Position numbers and translations under genes: made by a program | The notes under the pieces: generated by a model | Told to the model about the DNA's origin: nothing | The model's input: only the letters and a program-made list of their open reading frames with translations | The model's database searches: none | Source: Rhodospirillaceae bacterium | Lineage (GTDB): Bacteria > Pseudomonadota > Alphaproteobacteria > Dongiales > Dongiaceae | Length of the DNA stretch: 10,337 nt | Direction of reading: 5' to 3' | Assembly (NCBI GenBank): GCA_016794075.1 | Contig: JAEUKU010000289.1 | Span: forward strand, 1 to 10,337 | Part shown: in pieces, positions 1 to 4,935 of the stretch | Layout of the letters: every line of letters starts with the position of its first letter | Position numbering within the stretch: position 1 is the stretch's first letter

Positions 1-132
1 GTCCGCCAGTGCTTCGCTGGCGACGGCGGAAGCGAGGAGGCGATGTCCAGCGACGTCATGAGGCAACGGATCCCGAGAGGCGCGGCGCGCGGCGCGGGAA
101 CCATGCTGCGGGATATTCGTTAAGCTAGTCTG

Positions 133-262
133 AATTCCTAAACTTGTAGCAAGTTCCGCCCGGCACCGAGTTCTTGCAGACCGTTCAATGCGTTGGCCGA
201 TCGCGCAAGCGTGACCGGCGGTGCTGGCGCGGGGCCGGGCGGGGACCTATATGTTAGGAATT
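133..262. repeat. 9-bp inverted repeat pair upstream of lolA
   Basis: AATTCCTAA at 133-141 is the exact reverse complement of TTAGGAATT at 254-262. The arms are 112 bases apart and flank most of the lolA upstream region. Both are A+T-rich in a very G+C-rich setting. They could be paired regulator sites, the ends of a tiny non-autonomous element, or chance. No target-site duplication was evident. Confidence 0.4.
141..155. promoter_or_regulatory. Operator-like palindrome AACTTG-N3-CAAGTT
   Basis: AACTTG (141-146) and CAAGTT (150-155) are perfect inverted half-sites separated by TAG. The element lies 134 bases upstream of the lolA start and next to the left arm of the 9-bp repeat. The size and symmetry fit a dimeric repressor or activator site. 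Which protein binds is unknown, and no matching regulator gene is in the window. Confidence 0.35.
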
Positions 263-288
263 GCAACGCTGGATCCGTGGACGATTTG

Positions 289-954
289 ATGAAGACTGGA
301 CTTTCCCGCCGTCGGCTGATGCGGCTCGCCGCCGCCGGCGCGCTGGCGGTGCCCCTGGCGCCAAGCCTCGCGTTTCCCGTCCGTGCCGACACCGCGCAGC
401 AGGCGTCGCTCACCGACGCCGACAAGGTCGACGTGGCGCGGGTGGAGGATTACCTGAACGGCCTCACCACGGTGAAGGCGAGCTTCCAGCAATATACCGC
501 GAGCGAGGGCCTGGCCTTCGGCCGCATCTACCTGCGCCGGCCCGGCCGCCTGCGGGTCGAATACGATCCGCCCTCGGAGATCATCCTGGTCGCCGATGGC
601 CTGCTGCTCTCCTACTACGATGCCGAGCTCAATCACATCGAGCAGGTGCCGCTCAATCTCTCGCCGATGTGGTTCCTGCTGCGCGAGAAGGTGAAGCTCG
701 GCGGTGACGTCACCGTGACCCAGTTCCGGCGCCAGGCGGACAGCCTCCTGATCGGGCTGGTGCAATCCGACGAGCCGGATGCCGGCTCGGTGATCCTGGA
801 ATTCGGCGACAAGCCGCTGGAGCTGCGGCAATGGACCATCGTCGACCCGGCCGGCACCGAAGTGCGCGTCGGCCTCTATGACGCGGTGTTCGGCGGCCAG
901 CTCGCCAACGAGCTGTTCGCCACGCCCAGGAAGAAGAGCCAGGACCGCAGGTAG
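289..954 (+). CDS. lolA: Outer membrane lipoprotein carrier protein LolA, Tat-type precursor
   Basis: Periplasmic chaperone that takes lipoproteins from the LolCDE transporter in the inner membrane and hands them to the outer membrane. The 221-residue product opens with a signal peptide carrying a twin-arginine motif (S6-R-R-R-L-M), a hydrophobic stretch at about 13-29 and a likely cleavage site after V-R-A33. The mature part shows LolA hallmarks: F66-Q-Q, a G-R-I-Y-L-R-R-P-G-R-L-R-V-E-Y stretch near 78-92, and V-A-D-G at 101-104 followed by a Y-Y-D-A-E-L segment. ATG 289 was chosen because it puts the twin arginines close to the N terminus; in-frame TTG 193 and GTG 277 would bury them. The Shine-Dalgarno is weak. 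It converges on the next minus-strand gene with an 11-base gap. Family assignment is firm; Tat export is inferred from the motif. Confidence 0.93.
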   Translation: MKTGLSRRRLMRLAAAGALAVPLAPSLAFPVRADTAQQASLTDADKVDVARVEDYLNGLTTVKASFQQYTASEGLAFGRIYLRRPGRLRVEYDPPSEIILVADGLLLSYYDAELNHIEQVPLNLSPMWFLLREKVKLGGDVTVTQFRRQADSLLIGLVQSDEPDAGSVILEFGDKPLELRQWTIVDPAGTEVRVGLYDAVFGGQLANELFATPRKKSQDRR

Positions 955-959
955 GCCGC

Positions 960-979
960 GCCGGATCAGGTCCGGCTTT
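960..979 (+). terminator. Possible weak terminator after lolA
   Basis: GCCGGA (960-965) and TCCGGC (971-976) form a perfect 6-bp G+C-rich stem with a 5-base loop, followed by TTTC. It begins 5 bases after the lolA stop and overlaps the 3' end of the convergent gene. The U-run is short, so termination may be partial or Rho-assisted. Confidence 0.4.
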
Positions 980-1406
980 CCACCGGCTTTGTCGCGGGCC
1001 GCGGCAGCACGAAGCAGCGTTTCGCCAGCGCGCCGCCGAGCACGTCCTTCGGGTAGTAGCGCGCCAGCAGGTCGCCACCAAAAAGATCCGGGTGCCGCGC
1101 GGCGAAGCCGGTCCAGTCCAGCACCATCGGGTCCTCGGCGCTGCGCGCAAGCAGCTCTTCCGCCATGCGCTCGTGGATCAGCGTGAGGAAGGCGACGGTG
1201 ATCGTCTCGTGATAGAGCGCCGCCTTGCCGTGATGCGCGGCGAAGCGGCGGATGGCCTGCGCCATCGCGCCCAGGGCACCGGCAAAGCCGCGCCGCCGCA
1301 GATAGGCGAAGCCGGCCTGGACATGGGCGCGGTGGGTGAACTCCGCCGGCGTGAGGGCGCAGCTTTCCAGCCGCGCGACCAGGACGTCGCAATCGGGGTC
1401 GGTCAT
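966..1406 (-). CDS. Conserved protein of unknown function, partner of RHH protein
   Basis: A 146-residue soluble, mostly helical protein without signal peptide or membrane segment. I recall similar sequences from many bacteria but no established function. What stands out is a set of His/Glu motifs: F-T-H25-R-A-H28, Y-H66-E67-T-I-T and L-I-H78-E79-R. Their spacing on predicted helices would suit a metal site or active site; that is inference. ATG 1406 overlaps the upstream stop codon (ATGA), so it is translationally coupled to the ribbon-helix-helix gene and presumably shares its promoter. The C terminus is basic and proline-containing. The gene order (DNA-binding protein first, overlapping partner second) resembles toxin-antitoxin or self-regulated operons, but nothing in the sequence shows toxicity. 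Confidence 0.85.
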   Translation of the reverse strand: MTDPDCDVLVARLESCALTPAEFTHRAHVQAGFAYLRRRGFAGALGAMAQAIRRFAAHHGKAALYHETITVAFLTLIHERMAEELLARSAEDPMVLDWTGFAARHPDLFGGDLLARYYPKDVLGGALAKRCFVLPRPATKPVESRT

Positions 1407-1666
1407 TCGTTGCGCTCCTGCAGCTGGTGGCTGTCCGCGGCGGTCAGGGTGAGGCCGTAGATCCGCTTCAGGTCCTCGATGTGGCGCAGGGTTTCCGCAT
1501 CGAACGGCGCCTTGCCCTCGAAGGCATGCAGCACGATGCCCTCGACCAGGTCGCCGAGGGTGAGGTCGCAATACTCGGCCACCGCCTTCAGCACCTTCAG
1601 CAGCCGCTTTTCGACGCGGATGCCGGTTTGCACCCGCTCGACCACGATGGGTTCGCGTGCAGCCAT
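1403..1666 (-). CDS. Ribbon-helix-helix-like DNA-binding protein
   Basis: An 87-residue protein whose N-terminal half fits the ribbon-helix-helix fold of Arc/MetJ/CopG regulators: a short strand near residues 12-18 (V-Q-T-G-I-R-V), a basic helix at about 19-32 and a second helix at about 36-49 after a turn at C33-D-L-T. Such proteins act as dimers on short repeated operators. The remaining residues form a probable helix (D56-I69) and a polar tail. The start at ATG 1666 is supported by GGAGG at 1674-1678 read on the minus strand. It is the first gene of a two-gene operon and its promoter contains an 8-bp tandem repeat, so self-repression is likely. RHH assignment is from pattern only. The tail could bind the partner protein encoded downstream. 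Confidence 0.82.
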   Translation of the reverse strand: MAAREPIVVERVQTGIRVEKRLLKVLKAVAEYCDLTLGDLVEGIVLHAFEGKAPFDAETLRHIEDLKRIYGLTLTAADSHQLQERNE

Positions 1667-1673
1667 GCTCGCA

Positions 1674-1683
1674 CCTCCGGAGG
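1674..1683 (-). promoter_or_regulatory. Palindromic Shine-Dalgarno CCTCCGGAGG
   Basis: The ribosome binding site of the RHH gene lies inside a perfect 10-bp palindrome. Its GGAGG half is the Shine-Dalgarno, and the other half is exactly anti-Shine-Dalgarno. Given the predicted transcription start near this point, the CCTCC half may or may not be in the mRNA. If it is, two transcripts could pair at this site. Confidence 0.5.
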
Positions 1684-1685
1684 TA

Positions 1686-1714
1686 TTTATGTACTTATGT
1701 ACTCACCCAGTCAA
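1686..1714 (-). promoter_or_regulatory. Sigma-70-like promoter of the RHH operon
   Basis: On the minus strand TTGACT (bases 1714-1709) is followed after 17 bases by CATAAA (1691-1686). The -35 matches the consensus at five of six positions and the -10 at four. The predicted start lies close to the Shine-Dalgarno, giving a very short leader. The 8-bp repeats occupy the spacer and -10, where a bound repressor would block RNA polymerase. Confidence 0.6.
1687..1703. repeat. Tandem 8-bp operator-like repeat (TATGTACT x2)
   Basis: TATGTACT occurs at 1688-1695 and again at 1696-1703 without a gap, each preceded by T. Each unit contains the self-complementary GTAC, so GTAC-TTAT-GTAC is also nearly palindromic. 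Short tandem sites of this period between promoter boxes are typical targets for cooperative binding of ribbon-helix-helix dimers, and the RHH gene starts 21 bases away. Binding itself is inferred. Confidence 0.6.
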
Positions 1715-1739
1715 GCCTCGCCGTCGATTGGGCGGGCTG

Positions 1740-2633
1740 TCAGGGCTGGCTTTCGCGGGCGAGCTCGGCCGGGGCGCGTGCAGGGGCTATGGCTGACGGG
1801 CCGATCGGCGGCGTTGAGCGGGTCGCGACCGCCTGGCTCGGCAGGCCGATCAGGGCGATGAAATCCGCCTCATCCCGTCCTTCGACGCCGATCGGCATCA
1901 GCTGAGTGCGCTCGGTCGGAGTGGTGCTGCGGAACAGCGGGTCCCAGAAACTGAAAATGGTGCCATAGGTGGAATCGGTGTCGCGCCGCACCCGGTGGTG
2001 GTGCACCCAGTGGCGCGCCGGGGTGATGACCAGGTAGCCCAGCGCCCGCTCCAGCCCGGCCGGAATGCGCCAGTTGGCGTGGTGGAAAATCGCCGCCACC
2101 AGCACCAGGGTCTCGAAGATCAGCACCGATTGCAGCGGTACCGCGAGCGCGATGATGACGGCCGCCCGAACCAAGGCGGAGAGGAACAACTCACCGAAAT
2201 GGAAGCGCAGCGCCGAGGTGGCGTCGAGGTGCCGGTCGCGGTGATGCACCTCGTGGAAGCGCCACAGGAACGGCACCACGTGGTTGGCGCGGTGCCACCA
2301 GTAGATCCACAGGTCGAGCAGCACGATGTCGATCAGCGGCCAGAGCAGCGGCGGCACCTCCGCCGGCCGGGCCCAAAGCTGCAGCGAGGCGGCCCAGATG
2401 GTGACCGGCAGGACCAGCAGGGTCGAGAGTGCGGCGTTGAGCGCGAAAAAGCCGAGATTGCGCCCCCAGCGGGCGAACCAGGCGGCGCCATAGCCGGCCA
2501 GATGCAGCGGCGGCAGGGCCGCCGGCCGCCATTGCTCCAGCGCCAGCGCCAGCAGCAGCCAGAGCAGCACCAGGAGGCCCTTGAAGGCCAGCAGCTGCTG
2601 CAGCGCGGAATCGAGGATGGCGGCGATTTCCAT
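1740..2633 (-). CDS. Sterol desaturase / fatty acid hydroxylase superfamily membrane protein
   Basis: An integral membrane di-iron oxygenase of the fatty acid hydroxylase superfamily, which hydroxylates or desaturates lipid substrates; the substrate here cannot be told. The 297-residue product has hydrophobic segments near residues 18-33, 62-82, 96-113 and 150-182. The iron-binding histidine clusters are present: H114-R-A-N-H118, H127-E-V-H-H131, H184-H and H208-W-V-H-H-H213. The last 35 or so residues are a low-complexity Ala/Pro tail after the usual C-terminal segment. ATG 2633 gives a short N terminus before the first helix; its Shine-Dalgarno is weak (only a GAAACAG-like stretch). An in-frame extension up to 2747 lacks hydrophobic or conserved features and was left out. 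It is divergent from the amidotransferase-like gene. The superfamily is clear; a hopanoid, carotenoid or fatty acid substrate remains open. Confidence 0.9.
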   Translation of the reverse strand: MEIAAILDSALQQLLAFKGLLVLLWLLLALALEQWRPAALPPLHLAGYGAAWFARWGRNLGFFALNAALSTLLVLPVTIWAASLQLWARPAEVPPLLWPLIDIVLLDLWIYWWHRANHVVPFLWRFHEVHHRDRHLDATSALRFHFGELFLSALVRAAVIIALAVPLQSVLIFETLVLVAAIFHHANWRIPAGLERALGYLVITPARHWVHHHRVRRDTDSTYGTIFSFWDPLFRSTTPTERTQLMPIGVEGRDEADFIALIGLPSQAVATRSTPPIGPSAIAPARAPAELARESQP

Positions 2634-2677
2634 GGCTTTATCTGTTTCACGCCGCGCCGGTTTTGAGAAGAGGCTGC

Positions 2678-2703
2678 GGCCCGGCATCCCGGCCCGGCAT
2701 CCC
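2678..2703. repeat. 13-bp perfect tandem duplication
   Basis: GGCCCGGCATCCC occurs at 2678-2690 and immediately again at 2691-2703, in the divergent intergenic region 45 bases upstream of the hydroxylase start. It could alter promoter spacing for the minus-strand gene or be a replication-slippage duplication. No function is evident. Confidence 0.6.
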
Positions 2704-2788
2704 CGTCCGCCATCGCGGCAGGGGCCGAGGGCTGCGCCGGCCCTCATTGGGCTGCGCCGCTTGAGGGGGTGGCCTGCGCCGGGCGCGA

Positions 2789-2816
2789 TTGTCGGCTTGC
2801 CGGCCGGGCATTAAAT
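2789..2816 (+). promoter_or_regulatory. Candidate promoter of the amidotransferase-like gene
   Basis: TTGTCG (2789-2794) and TTAAAT (2811-2816) are spaced by 16 bases; each matches the sigma-70 consensus at four of six positions. This is the most A+T-rich point of the divergent gap and would give a leader of roughly 55 bases. GCATTAA is repeated at 2808-2814 and 2825-2831, one and a half helical turns apart, and could be a regulator site. Confidence 0.35.
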
Positions 2817-2877
2817 TCGGCCAAGCATTAACGCCGGTCCTGAATTGCCCCGCCGGCGCCGAGGGAGCCAAGAGCCC

Positions 2878-3684
2878 ATGCGTTTGCCGAATGATGCGCC
2901 GATCGTCGCCGTGCCGATGTGCGTGAAGCATATCGGCGGCCAGGACTTCCACACCGTCGGCGAGAAATACCTGACCGCGCTCATCCAGGGCTCGGAAGCC
3001 TATCCGCTGTCCTTTCCGGCTCTGGGCCCGGTGCTGGACCCGGCGGCGCTGCTCGACCAGGTCGACGGCGTGCTGTTCACCGGCTCGCCCTCCAATGTCG
3101 CTGTGCATCACTACGAAGGCGAGGCGGACCGGCCGGACAGTCCGCAGGATCCCGGGCGCGACGCGATCACGCTGCCCTTGATCCGCGCCGCGCTGGCGGC
3201 CCAGGTGCCGGTCTTCTGCATCTGCCGCGGCTTCCAGGAGCTGAACGTGGCCCTGGGCGGCACGCTCAGCACGCAGATCCACAGCGTCGAAGGGCACATG
3301 GATCATCGCGCGCCGGAGAATGCCGGCTATGACGCCATCTATCAGCCGGCGCACAAAGTGGCGTTCCTGCCCGGCGGCCAGTTCGCGCGCATTCTCGGCA
3401 AGAGCGAGACCGTGGTGAACTCGGTGCACTGGCAGGGCATCGCCCGGCCGGCCGAGCGCCTGGTCATCGAAGGCCGCGCCGAGGATGGGGTTATCGAGGC
3501 GGTCACCATCAAGGATCACGCCGGCTTCTGCATCGGCACGCAATGGCATCCCGAATACCGCGCCGTCGACAATCCGGATTCCATGGCGCTGTTCCGGGCT
3601 TTCGGCGATGCGTGCCGGGCGCGCCGCGCGCAGCGGCTCGGCCGGGCGCCGGGCGGCCGCAGGAGCGGCGGGAAGGCGGCCTAA
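2878..3684 (+). CDS. Gamma-glutamyl-gamma-aminobutyrate hydrolase family protein (peptidase C26)
   Basis: A class I glutamine amidotransferase-like hydrolase of the PuuD type, which cleaves gamma-glutamyl amide bonds; PuuD itself releases GABA from gamma-glutamyl-GABA in putrescine breakdown. The 268-residue cytoplasmic product has the expected order: L-F-T-G-S-P-S-N near 66-73, the nucleophile elbow F-C-I-C116-R-G followed by Q-E-L-N-V-A-L-G-G, V-N-S-V-H-W near 180-185, and Q-W-H224-P-E226-Y completing the Cys-His-Glu triad. The last 20 or so residues form an Arg/Gly-rich basic tail beyond the domain. ATG 2878 is preceded by GAGGGAG; an upstream in-frame TTG at 2845 adds only a basic stretch. 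No other putrescine-pathway gene is nearby, so the substrate may be another gamma-glutamyl compound. Family firm, substrate uncertain, hence no symbol. Confidence 0.92.
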   Translation: MRLPNDAPIVAVPMCVKHIGGQDFHTVGEKYLTALIQGSEAYPLSFPALGPVLDPAALLDQVDGVLFTGSPSNVAVHHYEGEADRPDSPQDPGRDAITLPLIRAALAAQVPVFCICRGFQELNVALGGTLSTQIHSVEGHMDHRAPENAGYDAIYQPAHKVAFLPGGQFARILGKSETVVNSVHWQGIARPAERLVIEGRAEDGVIEAVTIKDHAGFCIGTQWHPEYRAVDNPDSMALFRAFGDACRARRAQRLGRAPGGRRSGGKAA

Positions 3685-3743
3685 GCCGTACGACAGAGGG
3701 CGTCAATCCGCCGCATGGTGTAGGATTGATCCATCATCTCGCG

Positions 3744-3776
3744 GAAATCGCGCATCAAATCTGCTCTCGCGATTTC
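3744..3776. repeat. 9-bp perfect inverted repeat downstream of the amidotransferase-like gene
   Basis: GAAATCGCG (3744-3752) and CGCGATTTC (3768-3776) would form a 9-bp stem with a 15-base loop, starting 60 bases after the stop codon. No T-run follows on the plus strand, so it is not a classic Rho-independent terminator. It may protect the mRNA 3' end, act as a dyad operator, or be a short dispersed repeat. Confidence 0.5.
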
Positions 3777-3813
3777 GTGAGCCAAAAAATCCTCCCGATT
3801 GCGTTCCCCACCG

Positions 3814-3842
3814 TTGAAACTTTGGCAAGCATTGCCCAACTA
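3814..3842 (+). promoter_or_regulatory. Tentative promoter of the small RNA
   Basis: TTGAAA (3814-3819) is a good -35-like box. At 17 bases spacing it faces CAACTA (3837-3842), which is a poor -10. The position suits a transcript starting near 3849 and running through the hairpins. A heat-shock-type sigma factor is possible for such RNAs in related bacteria but cannot be shown here. Confidence 0.25.
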
Positions 3843-3848
3843 GAGTGA

Positions 3849-3975
3849 CAGAGCAGATAGCCGTGGCCGCAATGGCTGCGGTTTTCCCGGGAAGCGGTCT
3901 CCCCCACCGTTACCGGGCTCCGACAACGGAGAAAAGAACGCCCGGTCCTCCCCTGGCCGGGCGTTCGCTTTTTCG
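3849..3975 (+). ncRNA. Candidate structured small RNA with anti-Shine-Dalgarno loops
   Basis: Four consecutive hairpins can be drawn. The first pairs 3861-3868 with 3874-3881, with two G-U pairs. The second has stems 3886-3890/3913-3917 and 3893-3898/3906-3911 and a CUCCCCC loop. The third is CTCCG/CGGAG (3918-3922/3927-3931) with loop ACAA. The fourth is the terminator 3937-3965 with loop UCCUCCCCUGG. C-rich loops complementary to Shine-Dalgarno sequences in a hairpin plus terminator are the known hallmark of alphaproteobacterial cuckoo/CcsR-type small RNAs, which act in stress control. The 5' end is set from a weak promoter guess. It could instead be a structured 3' trailer of the upstream gene or a leader attenuator of xthA. 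Structure is seen; expression and family are inference. Confidence 0.5.
3937..3973 (+). terminator. Strong Rho-independent terminator
   Basis: AACGCCCGG (3937-3945) pairs perfectly with CCGGGCGTT (3957-3965), leaving an 11-base loop that contains CCUCC, and TTTTT follows at 3969-3973 after CGC. An A-rich run precedes the stem (3932-3935), so some activity on the other strand is conceivable. It ends 47 bases before xthA and should insulate it from upstream transcription. Confidence 0.85.
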
Positions 3976-4020
3976 GCTACACACTCCGCTTCGATTTGCC
4001 AAAACCGATTCGGAATTTCC

Positions 4021-4806
4021 ATGCGCCTCGTCACCTGGAACATCAATTCCCTGCGTTTGCGCCTGCCGCTGTTGCAGCGCCTGGTGCAGGAGGAACAGCC
4101 CGACGTCATCTGCCTGCAGGAGATCAAGGTGCAGGACAGCGAGTTCCCCGAGGAAGGCGTGAAGTCGCTCGGCTACCCGCATGTGCTGCGCCACGGCATG
4201 AAGGGCTATAACGGCGTCGCCATCCTCTCGCGCCTGGAATTCCTCGCCAAGGATCCGCAGAACTGGTGCGCCAAGGACGACTCGCGGCACGGCCGGGTGA
4301 TCCTGCCGGGCGACCTGGACCTGCAGAATTTCTACGTGCCGGCCGGCGGCGACATTCCCGATGCGAAGAAGAACGTGAAGTTTGCTCACAAACTCCAGTT
4401 CCTCGACGAGATGAATGCGTATTTCCGGAAGCGCCGGACGAAGCAGAAGTCGATCATGGTCGGCGACCTCAACATCGCACCCCTGGAGCACGACGTGTGG
4501 TCGCACAAGCAATTGCTCGACGTGGTCAGCCACACGCCTATCGAGGTCGAGAAGCTGACCTCGATCAAGAAGGCCGGGAAGTGGGTCGACGCCGTGCGCC
4601 ATTTCGTGCCGGAGGACCAGAAGCTGTTCTCGTGGTGGAGCTACCGCTCGCCGGACTGGACGAAGAACGACCGCGGCCGCCGCCTCGACCACATCTGGGT
4701 CACGCCGGATCTGCAGAAGAGCCTGAAGCGGGCCCGCATCCGCAAGGACATGCGCGCCTGGGCCCAGCCCAGCGACCATGTGGCGGTGGTGCTCGATTTC
4801 GATTGA
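4021..4806 (+). CDS. xthA: Exodeoxyribonuclease III
   Basis: Mg-dependent 3'-5' exonuclease and AP endonuclease of base excision repair, in the cytoplasm. The 261-residue product is the normal length for the family and carries all active-site landmarks of the endonuclease/exonuclease/phosphatase fold: T-W-N7-I-N-S, L-Q-E34-I-K, the tyrosine of F-Y105-V-P, G-D149-L-N151-I-A-P, L-D223-H-I-W and S-D252-H253 at the C terminus. F-S-W-W-S-Y-R-S (203-210) is the usual substrate loop. The start gives the canonical M-R-L-V-T-W-N opening, though the Shine-Dalgarno (CGGAA) is weak. It follows a strong terminator by 47 bases, so it needs its own promoter there or readthrough. In many alphaproteobacteria this gene lies next to lolA; here about 3 kb of other genes lies between them. 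Confidence 0.96.
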   Translation: MRLVTWNINSLRLRLPLLQRLVQEEQPDVICLQEIKVQDSEFPEEGVKSLGYPHVLRHGMKGYNGVAILSRLEFLAKDPQNWCAKDDSRHGRVILPGDLDLQNFYVPAGGDIPDAKKNVKFAHKLQFLDEMNAYFRKRRTKQKSIMVGDLNIAPLEHDVWSHKQLLDVVSHTPIEVEKLTSIKKAGKWVDAVRHFVPEDQKLFSWWSYRSPDWTKNDRGRRLDHIWVTPDLQKSLKRARIRKDMRAWAQPSDHVAVVLDFD

Positions 4807-4823
4807 GAGGGGGCCACAGGTTG

Positions 4824-4840
4824 CGTGACGGGCGGTCACG
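4824..4840. promoter_or_regulatory. Palindrome CGTGAC-N5-GTCACG
   Basis: CGTGAC (4824-4829) and GTCACG (4835-4840) are perfect inverted arms around GGGCG, 17 bases after the xthA stop and 96 before the phospholipase start. It could be a short hairpin at the xthA 3' end, but no T-run follows, or an operator for the phospholipase gene. The GTGA/TCAC spacing of 7 does not fit a CRP site. Confidence 0.4.
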
Positions 4841-4935
4841 AAAATCGCGCCGGCTGCCGCGCCGAATGGTTGCAGAAGATTGATTGTCTCCCGTCCCGGG
4901 CATAGCCTGTCGGTACTTGCCACAGGGGGAGCGCC

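Larger units (their letters stand above)
1..288. other. Left-edge region, no assignable gene
   Basis: No complete gene is visible before lolA. Two edge-truncated frames are possible but neither is recognisable. A plus frame runs from base 1 to TAA at 121-123 with G/C-rich third positions. A minus frame could start at ATG 59 (MTSLDIASS...) and leave the window, but it has no clear ribosome binding site. From about 121 to 288 the DNA has A+T-richer pockets typical of a regulatory region, including two inverted repeats listed separately. No convincing sigma-70 promoter for lolA was found by eye. The end of ftsK, a common upstream neighbour of lolA in alphaproteobacteria, is not recognisable here. 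Confidence 0.5.
3685..4020. other. Gene-free interval with RNA structure
   Basis: No convincing protein gene lies here. The left part (3685-3810) holds GGAT-TG-ATCC (3723-3732), a 9-bp inverted repeat (3744-3776) and an A-run (3785-3790). The middle (about 3845-3975) is a row of hairpins ending in a strong terminator, treated as a candidate small RNA. The last 47 bases before xthA leave little room for a promoter and leader. They contain CCGATTCGG (4003-4011) and no strong Shine-Dalgarno. Confidence 0.7.

Noticed and set aside
193..288. N-terminal extension of lolA from TTG 193
   Set aside because: It would place 32 Gly/Ala-rich residues before the twin-arginine signal and lacks a ribosome binding site.
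247..1392. Minus-strand open frame of 381 codons over lolA
   Set aside because: Shadow of lolA and of the unknown gene in another frame; no family features.
966..1666. A known toxin-antitoxin family
   Set aside because: Operon layout is similar, but the second protein has none of the motifs of ParE/RelE, PIN, MazF, HipA or Fic toxins that I can recognise.
2634..2747. N-terminal extension of the hydroxylase
   Set aside because: The added residues are Arg/Gly-rich, pass through the 13-bp duplication and contain no conserved feature.
3861..3885. First hairpin plus TTTT as a separate terminator
   Set aside because: The stem needs two G-U pairs or shortens to five pairs, and the U-run is only four; it fits better as part of the longer structured RNA.
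3685..4020. Small protein genes in the gap before xthA
   Set aside because: Several short frames are open, but they have no ribosome site, run through the terminator, or encode Arg/Ser-rich products.
4824..4840. CRP/FNR-type binding site
   Set aside because: GTGA and TCAC are separated by 7 bases rather than the usual 6, and flanking bases do not match.
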